A stretch of 64,000 nucleotides of DNA from contig BOKF01000014.1 in assembly GCA_016860845.1 (NCBI GenBank), forward strand, positions 124,001 to 188,000, in the 5' to 3' direction. Positions 26,788-35,617 of this stretch are shown here, piece by piece; position 1 is the stretch's first letter, and the number at the start of each line of letters is the position of its first letter. Position numbers and translations under genes: made by a program. A model generated the notes under the pieces. The model saw nothing but the letters and a program-made list of their open reading frames with translations, made no database searches and was not told the DNA's origin. This DNA comes from Chloroflexota bacterium (GTDB lineage: Bacteria > Chloroflexota > Anaerolineae > 4572-78 > J111).

Positions 26788-29289
26788 ATGAATAAGAAAA
26801 TATCACATGTCTTGTTAGGTTTTTTGTTAAGTACGATTTTAGCTGCCTGTGGACCGTCGCAAGCCGAACTGGATGCTCAAGCCACTCAAGTTGCCGCCAA
26901 TCTGGCTGCCACCCAAACAGCCGCAGCGCCGACCTTTACTCCAACTGCTACGTCAACCAATACTCCCACTAATACTCCAACCGCGACTCACACACCTCTC
27001 CCAACGGATACCCCTACCCCAACCGCGACACCGACTCACACTCCCACACCCACAGATACCCCTATCCCGACTGAGACACCTACGCCAACTGTAACCCCTT
27101 CAGCAAAAGACTACCTGGATCAGGGTCTAGCCAACGCAGAAGCCGAAAACTTCGAGCAAGCCATTATCGACTTTACCAAAGCTATCGAGTTAAATCCCGA
27201 ATATGCAGAAGCATACTACAGTCGGGGAGTTGTCTACTTTGCGCAGGGAGAGTACGAGCAGGCCGTGGTCGATTTCAGCGAGGCGATAACGCTAGATCCG
27301 GAGTTAGCCGAGGCTTACCTGAAGCGAGGACATACGCATCTTGTCCAGGACGCTTTGATCCAAGCCGTAGCCGATTTGAGCAAAGCCATTGAACTCGAAC
27401 CGAACATTGCCGAGACCTATAATCTGCGGGGCATCGCTTTTGAACGGCAGGAAGAGTATGAACAGGCGATTGCCGACTACGACCGGGCGATTGAACTAGA
27501 GCCTGACTCTGCTAAGGCCTACACAAATCGCGGCTATTCTCGGCGGATGCTGGGTCAATATGAGCAAGCCATTGATGATTACGACAGAGCCATCGAACTT
27601 GTGCCCGACATCCCTTATCCATACCACGGCCGAGGTCAAGCCTACGCCAGTCTAGGTGATTATGAGCAGGCGATTGCCGATTATAGCCAGGTAATCAGGC
27701 TCGATCCTGAGAACGCCACGGCCCATAATAACCGAGGGCTTGCTTATATTAACCTTGGCGAAACAGAGAAAGCCATTGTTGACTTCACCAAAGTCATCGG
27801 GTTGAAGCCCGACGATGCGGAGGCTTACAGAAATCGGGGAGATGCTTACGTTGACTCCGGCGACTTTGAACAAGCCATTCTGGACTTCAACCAAGCCATT
27901 GCGTTAACCCCGGATGACGTCCTTGCCTACTACAAACGAGGGCGTGCTTACGTTGCCTTCGGTGACATGGAGCAAGCCATTCTGGACTACACCCGAGCTA
28001 TCGAATTAAATCCAGATGAGGCAAAAGCTTATTACGACGATTTTTCCAGAAACCTGAAGCAAGCTATTCTGGACTACGATCAAGCCATTGCCTTAAATCC
28101 CGACGAGGAAACAGCCTACTATAATCGAGGGTTAGCTAATCTCATTTTAGGCGACTTTGAACAAGCTATTGCAGACTTTACTCAAGTCATCAGGTTAGAC
28201 CCAGAGGAGCCGGATGCCTATCTCAATCGTGGCGGTGCTTATGCTCTAATTGGTGACTTCGAGCCAGCCATTGTTGATCTGGAGCGATATCTCGAACTGG
28301 CGCCTGACGCCCCTAATCGAGCGGAGGTATTGAGCGCTATCGAAGAACTCAACGTTCTCACCAATGAAACGGCACAGGCTAATTTTGACGGAATCTATCA
28401 GGGCACCACATCTCAGAATAAAGAGCTTAAACTGACAGTTGAGAATAATGCCATTCTTTCAATTTTTGTAGATTTTGATATCCCCGGCTGTGAAGCTTAC
28501 ACCCCAATGTCCAGTTCCTACGGTCAACCCAAATACTTTATCACCGATAACTCCTTCTTGTTAGTCGAAGATAGCCTCATTATCACGGGCACCTTCAATT
28601 CTGATACTTCGATGTCGGGGACGATGGAGATTAAGCCTGTTATTTGCGAGGGAAGGGTCAATGTTACCTGGAACGCCGACCTAATCCCCGCTCAATCAGT
28701 AACCGCGACACCACTGCCAGTTGAGACAGTTATGCTCCCAACCGGGGAGGAATTATCGCTAAAACGAATTAAACTGGATGACTTTATGGCGGGTAGAATA
28801 GTGAGAAAGTTTCCTTTTGAGGTTGAGATTCCCGAGGACTATGCGGTATGGGAGGATCCGATGCGGACAGATCGTGTTTTGTGGCTTCAATCTGAATACC
28901 TTGGCACTGCCGCTCAGTCTGGAGAAATTCCAGTCGAAACAGGTATTTTCCGGGGCCTCATATCATTGAATGTTGGCTACGATGCCGGCACCGACACATT
29001 TATCGGTGTACCGAATGAAGAAGAGGTGGCAAGGCAATATGAGAGTCAAGGCTATAAACTTACCAATTTCGAACGACATACCGTTGATGGATTCCCCATA
29101 TTATTCATAGATGTAATACCACCTCAAGAAATCATCGCCGAGGGGACTCCCAAAATCTATCAGATCTATATCGGTCTGCTGATTGATACCAACGCACTTT
29201 ACATCTCTTACGTTCCACCTGGTGGCAAGGAAGCAGAAGGGGAGGTGGTCTGGAATAGATTCAAGACGACCCTTTTGCAGCCCAAGTAG
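26788..29289 (+). CDS. TPR lipoprotein with Thr/Pro stalk
   Basis: 833 aa. A lipoprotein signal with lipobox LAAC near residue 22, then a Thr/Pro-rich spacer (about 50-110), about twelve TPRs (110-530; units such as AEAYYSRGVVYFAQGEYEQA), then a C-terminal region of about 300 aa not recognised as a known domain (FDGIYQGTTSQNKELKLTVEN...FKTTLLQPK). Exported and membrane-tethered. The ATG lies only 10 bp from the IS end, so its native promoter is gone and any expression must come from the IS. GGGGC 6 bases upstream may act as the ribosome-binding site. Confidence 0.85.
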   Translation: MNKKISHVLLGFLLSTILAACGPSQAELDAQATQVAANLAATQTAAAPTFTPTATSTNTPTNTPTATHTPLPTDTPTPTATPTHTPTPTDTPIPTETPTPTVTPSAKDYLDQGLANAEAENFEQAIIDFTKAIELNPEYAEAYYSRGVVYFAQGEYEQAVVDFSEAITLDPELAEAYLKRGHTHLVQDALIQAVADLSKAIELEPNIAETYNLRGIAFERQEEYEQAIADYDRAIELEPDSAKAYTNRGYSRRMLGQYEQAIDDYDRAIELVPDIPYPYHGRGQAYASLGDYEQAIADYSQVIRLDPENATAHNNRGLAYINLGETEKAIVDFTKVIGLKPDDAEAYRNRGDAYVDSGDFEQAILDFNQAIALTPDDVLAYYKRGRAYVAFGDMEQAILDYTRAIELNPDEAKAYYDDFSRNLKQAILDYDQAIALNPDEETAYYNRGLANLILGDFEQAIADFTQVIRLDPEEPDAYLNRGGAYALIGDFEPAIVDLERYLELAPDAPNRAEVLSAIEELNVLTNETAQANFDGIYQGTTSQNKELKLTVENNAILSIFVDFDIPGCEAYTPMSSSYGQPKYFITDNSFLLVEDSLIITGTFNSDTSMSGTMEIKPVICEGRVNVTWNADLIPAQSVTATPLPVETVMLPTGEELSLKRIKLDDFMAGRIVRKFPFEVEIPEDYAVWEDPMRTDRVLWLQSEYLGTAAQSGEIPVETGIFRGLISLNVGYDAGTDTFIGVPNEEEVARQYESQGYKLTNFERHTVDGFPILFIDVIPPQEIIAEGTPKIYQIYIGLLIDTNALYISYVPPGGKEAEGEVVWNRFKTTLLQPK

Positions 29290-29512
29290 TTGTTCATTGT
29301 TGGCGATACTGGCTAACAATTATTTTGCACCGGACTGCCCAAGCTAGATTTTTATTGTTGCGGGTGTTTAATTGTGGTAACTTTGCAAATTTATATCCGT
29401 CTATTTATGTCCTAGAAACACTGGAAACGGCTTAGCGAAGGGGCCTAAAAGGCCCAATCCTTTACTTCGTCATTCAATTACCAGCCGGGTGGTAAGGATA
29501 AAGCCTGATGAA

Positions 29513-29540
29513 TTGCGTTTTATAAAATCTATCCTATAAT
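29513..29540 (+). promoter_or_regulatory. promoter of secG
   Basis: TTGCGT (29513-29518), 16-nt spacer, TATAAT (29535-29540). It lies in the 345-nt gap after the TPR lipoprotein, which otherwise shows a GGCCT/AGGCC hairpin near 29440-29455 and the repeat at 29584. Confidence 0.55.
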
Positions 29541-29583
29541 TACTGGCTGGGTCAAGTAGCAGAGCAGGGGGAGTGAGTTATTT

Positions 29584-29622
29584 CCCTGTCTACTGTCTAC
29601 CGTTTACCGTCTACTATTTACG
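29584..29622. repeat. dispersed intergenic repeat, CTGTCTACCGTCTAC family, copy 2
   Basis: CCTGTCTACTGTCTACC plus TTTACCGTCTACTATT matches the copy at 7936-7971, and the flanking GTAGCA and GAGGAG-like sequences match as well. Here it forms the untranslated leader of secG and its end supplies the GAGGAG ribosome-binding site. Confidence 0.6.
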
Positions 29623-29634
29623 AGGAGTTTTACC

Positions 29635-29856
29635 TTGGTTGTATCTATTCAAATCATCCAGATTATTATCTCTGTGGCCATCATTGCCCTGGTTTTGCTG
29701 CAAACCAAAGGCTCTGGTTTGGGCGGCATCTTCGGCGGCGATGGCGGTGTTTATCGCACCCGGCGCGGCATCGAAAAGACTTTGTATCAGGTCACGATTG
29801 GTCTGACCGTGCTGTTCTTTGTAATATCGTTGCTCTCGGTCGCACTGACCATTTGA
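29635..29856 (+). CDS. secG: preprotein translocase subunit SecG
   Basis: 73 aa, the usual SecG size. Two membrane helices (IQIIQIIISVAIIALVLLQT and VTIGLTVLFFVISLLSVALT) flank the conserved cytosolic loop KGSGLGGIFGGDGGVYRTRRG. SecG helps SecYE/SecA export proteins. The start is TTG 29635 with GAGGAG seven bases upstream. It stands alone with its own promoter; a hairpin follows. Confidence 0.95.
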   Translation: MVVSIQIIQIIISVAIIALVLLQTKGSGLGGIFGGDGGVYRTRRGIEKTLYQVTIGLTVLFFVISLLSVALTI

Positions 29857-29880
29857 GTTGAAATCCAGGTAATCTTAACA

Positions 29881-29915
29881 AAAATGCACAACAGCTTGAG
29901 CCTGTTGTGCATTTT
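29881..29915 (+). terminator. hairpin after secG
   Basis: AAAATGCACAACAG (29881-29894) and CTGTTGTGCATTTT (29902-29915) form a perfect 14-bp stem with a 7-nt loop, ending in TTTT. It fits an intrinsic terminator of secG. It is only 20 nt before the next start codon, so it could also attenuate that gene. Confidence 0.7.
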
Positions 29916-29935
29916 AATTGGTTGAGGACTATTTT

Positions 29936-31606
29936 TTGGGACGTCACATTCGTTGGCAAGCCATCTTAACCTTCACTGGCATTGCCATGACTATGGCCTT
30001 TCTCGGTTTCCTGGCCTTCTCCCGCACCAGCGTCATCGTACCCGATGTCGGCGGCACTTATACCGAAGGTATCGCCGGCATGCCCCAGTTTATCAATCCG
30101 TTGCTGTCGCAGTATAATCAAGTTGATCAGGATTTAAGCGCGCTCATCTTTAGCGGCCTGACTCGCTTTAACGGTCAGGGCGAGCTGGAACCTGACCTGG
30201 CCAGAAGTTGGACAGTCAGCGACGATGGGCTGGTCTATGTTTTTAAACTGCGCAACGATATTCGCTGGCAGGATAACAAGCCTCTCACCGCTGCCGATGT
30301 GATTTTTACCATCGGCCTGATGCAGGACCCCGACTTTCCCGGTGTGCCCTATCTCGGCCATCTGTGGCGAACGGTCACTGTAGAGCAGTTGGATGATTAT
30401 ACCATCCGCTTCAGCCTGACCGAACCATTCCCGGCCTTTGCCGACTTTACCACTATTGGTATCCTGCCCGAACATCTGCTGGCGGACATGTCGGCCCGCG
30501 AACTGCTCAACCATCCTTTCAATCTCAAGCCGGTAGGCTCCGGACCTTTCAAACTTGATGAAATCAATACCGAGTTTGCCCGCCTGTTGGTCAATCCCCT
30601 TTACTTTGGCCCCAAACCCCGCCTGACCCAGGTAGAATTGCGTTTTTATCCTAATTACCAGGAGAGCATCGCCGCCTACCAGGCCGGCGCTGTGCAGGCA
30701 ATTAGCTTTATCCCCCCTCAGGCCATCCCGGCAGTCCAGGCCATTGCCTCGCTCAATCTCTATACCGCCCGCCTGTCCGGCTATGAGATTATCTACCTCA
30801 ATTTGCAGGACCCGGCCAACGCTCCTTTTTTCCAGGAAGTTGAGGTTCGCCAGGCCCTGATGATGGCCCTCGACCGCCAGGCTATCATTGACCAGGCCCT
30901 GCACGGCCAGGGCTTGCTGGCCAACGGTCCGATTCGCCCCTGGAGCTGGGCCTACAACCCGGATCAGCCGGTCATCAGTTTTGACCCGGCCAAAGCGGCC
31001 GCCCTCCTGGACCAAGCGGGCTGGCGTGACAGCGATGGCGACGGTCTGCGTGATAAAGAGGGCCGGCCTCTGGCTTTTAATTTGCTCACCAGCGACGACC
31101 CGGATCGGATCAAAGTAGCCGAAGCGGCCAGCAAACAGTGGCGGCAAGTTGGGATTGGAACCAGTGTGGAAGTTGTGGGGGCCGGTCTGGGCGACCGCCT
31201 GGCCAGGCATCAATTTCAAGCAGCTTTGGCCGAGGTTCTGCTGACCGGCGACCCCGACCCTTACCCATTCTGGCATCAGGCCCAGATTGAGGGCGGGCAA
31301 AACTATGCCGGCTGGAGCAGCGACGAAGCCTCGATGCTGCTGGAGCAGGCTCGTACCGTTACCGACAAAGGCCGCCGCAACGATTTTTATTTTGAGTTTC
31401 AACGTATTTTTGCCGAAGAGCTGCCCTCGCTGATCCTCTTCCACCCGGTTTATACCTATGGGGTCAGCCGCGAAGTCCATGAGGTGCAGCTTGCCCCTAT
31501 GGTCAACCCCAGCGACCGCTTCCGCACCATTGCCAACTGGTATCTGCTCACACGCCGCGTTGTTAACATTGAAGGGCCAAATCAGAATGTCGCCCCGGCC
31601 CAGTAA
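29936..31606 (+). CDS. ABC transporter substrate-binding protein, family 5 (peptide type)
   Basis: 556 aa. An N-terminal membrane anchor (AILTFTGIAMTMAFLGFLAF) is followed by the SBP_bac_5 fold: INPLLSQYNQVDQDLSALIFSGLTR, LEPDLARSWTVSDDGLVYVF, LRNDIRWQDNKPLTAADVIF, and PVGSGPFKLDE. This fold binds oligopeptides, nickel or sugars. TTG 29936, with GAGG eight bases upstream, gives the anchor; a TTG at 29918 is possible. No matching inner-membrane permease genes (DppB/C type) are nearby, so it may serve a distant transporter. The following ABC exporter is of another class. Confidence 0.9.
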   Translation: MGRHIRWQAILTFTGIAMTMAFLGFLAFSRTSVIVPDVGGTYTEGIAGMPQFINPLLSQYNQVDQDLSALIFSGLTRFNGQGELEPDLARSWTVSDDGLVYVFKLRNDIRWQDNKPLTAADVIFTIGLMQDPDFPGVPYLGHLWRTVTVEQLDDYTIRFSLTEPFPAFADFTTIGILPEHLLADMSARELLNHPFNLKPVGSGPFKLDEINTEFARLLVNPLYFGPKPRLTQVELRFYPNYQESIAAYQAGAVQAISFIPPQAIPAVQAIASLNLYTARLSGYEIIYLNLQDPANAPFFQEVEVRQALMMALDRQAIIDQALHGQGLLANGPIRPWSWAYNPDQPVISFDPAKAAALLDQAGWRDSDGDGLRDKEGRPLAFNLLTSDDPDRIKVAEAASKQWRQVGIGTSVEVVGAGLGDRLARHQFQAALAEVLLTGDPDPYPFWHQAQIEGGQNYAGWSSDEASMLLEQARTVTDKGRRNDFYFEFQRIFAEELPSLILFHPVYTYGVSREVHEVQLAPMVNPSDRFRTIANWYLLTRRVVNIEGPNQNVAPAQ

Positions 31607-31615
31607 CTCCCGGCT

Positions 31616-32542
31616 ATGACCCCTTCTGCCCTGACCCGCCTGGTCGCCGTTCAAAATCTGCGTAAAAGCTTTGGCCCCAAGCTGGCGGTAGCCGATGTCA
31701 GCTTTGAAGTGCGGCCGGGTGAGGTCTTTGGTTTGCTTGGTCCTAACGGAGCCGGCAAGACTACCACCATTCGTATGATTCTGGACGTCTTCCCGCCCGA
31801 CGCTGGCACGGTTGAGGTGCTGGGCGGCGCCCTGACCCCGGCTCGCAAAGACCGCATCGGCTACATGCCCGAAGAGCGCGGCCTGTATCCTGCGATGCGC
31901 GTGCTGGAATGCCTGGTCTATCTGGGCACGCTCAAAGGGCTGAACCGCCGCCAGGCCCGCCAGGCCGCCGAGTCGTACCTGGAACGGCTGGAGCTGGCCG
32001 ACCAGCGCCAGACCAAAATTGAAACTCTCAGCCGGGGGATGACCCAAAAGGTGCAGGTCATCGCGGCGGTGCTGCACAACCCGGATTTACTGATCATTGA
32101 CGAACCCTTCGCCAATCTTGATCCGATCAACACGCAGTTGATTCGCGAGATTATTTTGGAGCTGCGGGCGCAGGGCAAAGCCATCATCATGACCAGCCAC
32201 CAACTGGCCCTGGTCGAAGCCCTGTGCGACCGTATTGCCATGATTCACAACGGGCGGGTGGTGTTGCAGGGCACAGTGGCCGAAGTGCGGCGGCAGTTTG
32301 CCAGCAACATCCTGCTGCTGAGCGGCAGTGGCGAGGTTGGCTCTCTCCCCGGCGTGACCCAGGTCGAGCGCCGCTCGCCGACGGAGTGGCAGCTCACCCT
32401 GGCGGCAGAAGCCAATCCCCAGGCCGTGCTGCATGCCTTGACCGCCAACGGCCATTTTACGGTAGATCGCTTTGAAGTCGGCCTGCCCACCCTCGACGAG
32501 ATTTTTGTACAGGTCGTCCGCGACAAGGGCCGGGATGTATAA
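31616..32542 (+). CDS. ABC transporter ATP-binding protein (exporter type)
   Basis: 308 aa. Walker A GPNGAGKTTT, signature LSRGMTQKVQ, Walker B LLIIDEPFANLD, and the H-loop in TSHQLALVEALCDR. The C-terminal 80 aa match the DUF4162-like tail found in NatA-type ATPases. ATG 31616 is 9 nt after the substrate-binding protein gene. The natural partner is the ABC-2-type permease at 32722, so a drug, sodium or lipid exporter is likely; substrate unknown. Confidence 0.94.
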   Translation: MTPSALTRLVAVQNLRKSFGPKLAVADVSFEVRPGEVFGLLGPNGAGKTTTIRMILDVFPPDAGTVEVLGGALTPARKDRIGYMPEERGLYPAMRVLECLVYLGTLKGLNRRQARQAAESYLERLELADQRQTKIETLSRGMTQKVQVIAAVLHNPDLLIIDEPFANLDPINTQLIREIILELRAQGKAIIMTSHQLALVEALCDRIAMIHNGRVVLQGTVAEVRRQFASNILLLSGSGEVGSLPGVTQVERRSPTEWQLTLAAEANPQAVLHALTANGHFTVDRFEVGLPTLDEIFVQVVRDKGRDV

Positions 32543-32562
32543 TTGAGTTTGCCGTCTTTGTA

Positions 32563-32674
32563 ACCGCACCCTTCGATACGCCCTTCGCTCTGCTCAGGGC
32601 TACTCAGGGTGCGGTGGTAAACCAAAAATCATCCTGAGTAGGGCGCAAGCCCGTATCGAAGGGTGATTTTTGGT
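32563..32674. repeat. CCTGAGTAGG...CGTATCGAAGGG repeat family, copies 2 and 3
   Basis: Two adjacent inverted-repeat elements lie between the ATPase and permease genes. The first (about 32563-32615) has ends ACCGCACCCT and AGGGTGCGGT. The second has perfect 11-bp ends ACCAAAAATCA (32621-32631) and TGATTTTTGGT (32664-32674) around CCTGAGTAGGGCGCAAGCCC. Both share the core of the 18797 element. Confidence 0.65.
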
Positions 32675-32721
32675 GATAATTCCAAACTCAGATAACATAA
32701 TAAATTCAATTTCTGATTTTT

Positions 32722-33948
32722 ATGACTCGCATTGGCCGCATCTTCTGGCATGAATATTGGGGACACATCACCCGGCGCAGCTACTTGCTGTTTACGTTCG
32801 GTTTTCCCGTCTTTTTTATGACCGTACCCCTCGCCGGCGGCGTGATTCTATTTCTGGCTATTCGCGCCGCCATGCCTCCTACCGACCCGCGCCCCATTGG
32901 CCTGATTGACCAACCCGGTATCCTGGCTGATTCTCCCCCACCCAGCAATCCGGTGAGCGTCGAGCGTTTTGCCAGCCCCCAGGCCGCTGCCGCCGCCCTG
33001 GCTCGCGGCAAAATCCAGGCCATTTATAATATCCAGCCCGATTATTGGGAAACTGGCGAAGTTATCATCACCTACAAGGTAGCGCCCAGCGAAGCCGTGG
33101 ACAGGATGGTCACGGATTGGCTGCGCCGCCACATCCGTGCTCAAGCGCCGCCCCTCCTGCTGGCCCGCCTTGACGCCGGGGCTAACATTACCCACCGTGA
33201 TTTGGTCGGGCGGCGCGGCTATTCCCTGGATGGCATGACCGAGATGGTCATTATTTACCTGTTGATCTACTTTGTCCGGCTGGGCGGCTCCTTCACCGCC
33301 GAATATATGTTTGGCAGCATCGCCAGTGAAGCGTGGGACCGCACCCTGGAAATCTTACTGACCAGTGTTTCGCCCTTACAATTCTTGCTGGGTAAACTGT
33401 TAGGGCTGCTGGCTGTCGGGTTGACCCAGTTAACCCTGTGGGGCGGCGCAGTTCTGGCGCTCAGTTTGGGCACGAGCGCCCTTTTGGGCCTGGATTTGAC
33501 CGGCTTCCTGCTTACCTGGGAGCATTTAGGGTTATTGGTTAGCATGCTGCTGGCGGCCTACGTCCTCGACCAGATGTTGGCGGCCGGGCTGGGCCTGGTC
33601 CGTGTCAGCGGGGGCGCCGGTTCCATGCTCTTCAGCACCATCAACGCCATCGTTGGTCTCGGTTTGCTTTATGCCACCTACTTTGTGCCGCGCAATCCGC
33701 ACACCCTTCTGGCTGTTGCGGCCAGTCTCTTTCCTTTGACCGCGCCGGTCGTGCTGCTCGTGCGGGTCGTAGTCACGGAAGTACCAGCGTGGCAAGTCAC
33801 TCTGAGCCAAATCCTGTTATGGGGGAGCAGCGTGGCCAGTCTCTTCTGGCTGCGCCGGCTGCTGCAAACCAACCTGGTTGCTCATGCCACTCCTTTCAGT
33901 TTCCATCTCTGGCTCAAACAAAAATTCGCCCGATCAAAAAATACTTAA
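32722..33948 (+). CDS. ABC-2 type transporter permease (NatB-like)
   Basis: 408 aa. One N-terminal membrane helix (FGFPVFFMTVPLAGGVILFLAI) is followed by an outside loop of about 130 aa, then five or six helices (VIIYLLIYFVRLGGSF, LLGLLAVGLTQLTLWGGAVLAL and others). SEAWDRTLEILLTSVSPLQFLLGK matches the ABC2 coupling region. Partner of the ATPase at 31616 despite the 180-nt repeat-filled gap. Related to the permease at 45316, which has the same plan. Confidence 0.92.
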   Translation: MTRIGRIFWHEYWGHITRRSYLLFTFGFPVFFMTVPLAGGVILFLAIRAAMPPTDPRPIGLIDQPGILADSPPPSNPVSVERFASPQAAAAALARGKIQAIYNIQPDYWETGEVIITYKVAPSEAVDRMVTDWLRRHIRAQAPPLLLARLDAGANITHRDLVGRRGYSLDGMTEMVIIYLLIYFVRLGGSFTAEYMFGSIASEAWDRTLEILLTSVSPLQFLLGKLLGLLAVGLTQLTLWGGAVLALSLGTSALLGLDLTGFLLTWEHLGLLVSMLLAAYVLDQMLAAGLGLVRVSGGAGSMLFSTINAIVGLGLLYATYFVPRNPHTLLAVAASLFPLTAPVVLLVRVVVTEVPAWQVTLSQILLWGSSVASLFWLRRLLQTNLVAHATPFSFHLWLKQKFARSKNT

Positions 33949-34034
33949 AACAACCCGGTCCATTTTTAAAAATTTGGGCTTGGGGGTAACATTACCCCAC
34001 AACGTATAGTGTAAAGCATCTGGCTAGTTTGTTA

Positions 34035-34070
34035 CTTCCGCTCCCATTTTACGCTTCACGTTTCACGCTG
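34035..34070. repeat. TTACGCTTCACGTTTCACGCT repeat, IVP-associated family
   Basis: A short run of TTTACGCTTCACG-like units in the mdh leader. The same unit type appears at 35099-35136 (opposite orientation) and 35566-35608 around the four-helix-bundle gene. Confidence 0.5.
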
Positions 34071-34108
34071 CTGCAAATCAATTTCACCGGCATAAGGAGG
34101 ATATATTC

Positions 34109-35095
34109 ATGAGTAAACTGGTCAAAGTTGCCGTCACCGGCGCAGCCGGACAGATTGGCTATGCCCTGATCTTTCGCCTGGTTTCGGGCGAAATTTTTGG
34201 GCATGATACCCGTGTGGCCCTGCACCTGCTGGAAGTGACCCCGGTTTTAAAGGCGCTGGAGGGAATTGCCATGGAATTGGATGACTGTGCCTTCCCTCTG
34301 CTCGATCATGTGGTTATCACCGACGACGCCAATGTTGCTTTTGAGGGGGTCAATTGGGCTTTGCTGGTTGGTTCCAAGCCTCGCGGCAAGGGCATGGAGC
34401 GCAGCGACTTGATTCGAGACAACGGGCCTATTTTTGTGGGCCAGGGCAAAGCACTGGCAGCCCGGGCCGCCAGTGACCTGAGAGTGCTGGTCGTCGGCAA
34501 CCCGGCCAACACCAACTGTTTGATTGCCTCTAACAACGCCGAGGGCATACCTCGCGAGCGTTTCGCGGCAATGACTCAACTGGACCACAACCGGGCCGTC
34601 AGCCAACTGGCCCAAAAGGCCGGCGTTACCGTCAACGAGGTCAGCAATGTGACCATCTGGGGCAACCACAGCCCCAGCCAGTACCCAGACGCCGAAAATG
34701 CCAAAATCAACGGCAAGCCGGCTTACGAAGTTATCACCGACCACGACTGGCTCAGAAACGACTTTGTGACTACTGTGCAGCAGCGCGGCGCGACGGTCAT
34801 CGAGGCGCGCGGGGCGTCTTCGGCAGCCTCGGCGGCCAACGCCGCCCTGAATCACGTTCAGAATATGGTCAAGAAAACACCGGCCGGCCACTGGTTTTCC
34901 TGCGCCGTTCCGTCCGATGGCAGCTACGGTGTGGAGGAGGGCTTGATCTTTTCCTTCCCCATTGTCAGCGATGGCCAGGGCGGCTACAGCATTGTCCGGG
35001 GCCTGTCCATGAGCGACTGGGCCAAAGAGCAATTTGCCATCACCCTACAAGAGCTGCGGGAAGAGCGGGCAGTGGTAGCGGATTTGTTGAAGTAA
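34109..35095 (+). CDS. mdh: malate dehydrogenase
   Basis: 328 aa; interconverts malate and oxaloacetate with NAD(H) in the cytosol, TCA cycle. Of the cytosolic-eukaryote-like MDH type: [16 protein letters not shown] (cofactor loop), [40 protein letters not shown], and the catalytic-His region [15 protein letters not shown], followed by [24 protein letters not shown] 34109 follows AAGGAGGATATATTC, a strong ribosome-binding site. It links to PEP carboxylase at the other end of the window. Confidence 0.97.
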   Translation: MSKLVKVAVTGAAGQIGYALIFRLVSGEIFGHDTRVALHLLEVTPVLKALEGIAMELDDCAFPLLDHVVITDDANVAFEGVNWALLVGSKPRGKGMERSDLIRDNGPIFVGQGKALAARAASDLRVLVVGNPANTNCLIASNNAEGIPRERFAAMTQLDHNRAVSQLAQKAGVTVNEVSNVTIWGNHSPSQYPDAENAKINGKPAYEVITDHDWLRNDFVTTVQQRGATVIEARGASSAASAANAALNHVQNMVKKTPAGHWFSCAVPSDGSYGVEEGLIFSFPIVSDGQGGYSIVRGLSMSDWAKEQFAITLQELREERAVVADLLK

Positions 35096-35098
35096 AAT

Positions 35099-35136
35099 CG
35101 TAGAGCGTAGGGCGTAAAGCGTGGAGCGTAAGGCGG
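35099..35136. repeat. AGCGTAGGGCGTAAAGCGTGG repeat, left border of IVP gene
   Basis: Repeated GCGTA(G/A)-type units in inverted orientation to those at 35566-35608. The IVP gene's GTG start (35121) lies inside this repeat. Confidence 0.6.
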
Positions 35137-35519
35137 CTGCTAAAGTAGAGCTTGCTCAAACTTATAAAGAACTTCAGGTTTATCAATTAGCCTTTGAGTC
35201 GGCAATGCGTATTTATGAGCTTTCCAAAAGGTGGCCGTCTGAGGAGGAATATGCCTTAATTGACCAAATCCGGCGCTCTTCTCGCTCGGTCTGTGGGAAT
35301 ATCGCCGAAGCTTGGCGAAAACGTCGGTATCCTGCTCATTTTGTCAGTAAGTTGAGCGACGCAGATACTGAAGCTACCGAAACCGAGGTATGGCTGGAGT
35401 TTGCATTACGCTGTAGCTACATCTCAAATGCCGACCACACCCAATTGGCCGATAATTATGACCATGTTTGCCGGATGTTGAGCAAAATGATGACCAACCC
35501 TGAAAGCTGGTGTAAATAA
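35121..35519 (+). CDS. four-helix-bundle protein (23S rRNA IVP family)
   Basis: 132 aa. A typical member of the S23/IVP family, which forms pentameric four-helix bundles: YKELQVYQLAFESAMRIYEL, then ALIDQIRRSSRSVCGNIAEAWRKRRYPAHFVSKL, then ADTEATETEVWLEFALRCSYIS. The family was first seen in 23S rRNA intervening sequences and includes the DGR accessory protein Avd; most free-standing copies have no known function. Here it is outside any rRNA and no reverse transcriptase is present. The GTG start at 35121 falls in a repeat, and inverted copies of that repeat lie after the gene, suggesting a small mobile unit. Confidence 0.85.
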   Translation: MERKAAAKVELAQTYKELQVYQLAFESAMRIYELSKRWPSEEEYALIDQIRRSSRSVCGNIAEAWRKRRYPAHFVSKLSDADTEATETEVWLEFALRCSYISNADHTQLADNYDHVCRMLSKMMTNPESWCK

Positions 35520-35565
35520 GCTAATTTAAAGCATTGTACTCTTATGTGAAGTTCGAAGCGCTTTG

Positions 35566-35608
35566 CCTCTTACGCTTTACGCTCTACACTTCACGCTCCA
35601 CGCTGTCA
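35566..35608. repeat. TTACGCTTTACGCTCTACAC repeat, right border of IVP gene
   Basis: Consecutive ACGCTTTACG, CTCTACACTTCACG and CTCCACGCT units, the reverse complement in kind of those at 35099-35136. Ends 10 nt before the hemC start. Confidence 0.6.
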
Positions 35609-35617
35609 AAATTACCG

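Noticed and set aside
25200..26790. Target-site duplication of the IS4-type element
   Set aside because: The flanks AGATAC and GGGGCT do not match each other; AATACT/AGTATT belongs to the inverted repeats.
30134..32077. A 647-codon minus-strand open frame
   Set aside because: It is antisense to the substrate-binding protein and ABC ATPase, both with full family motifs; no domain is seen in the antisense product.
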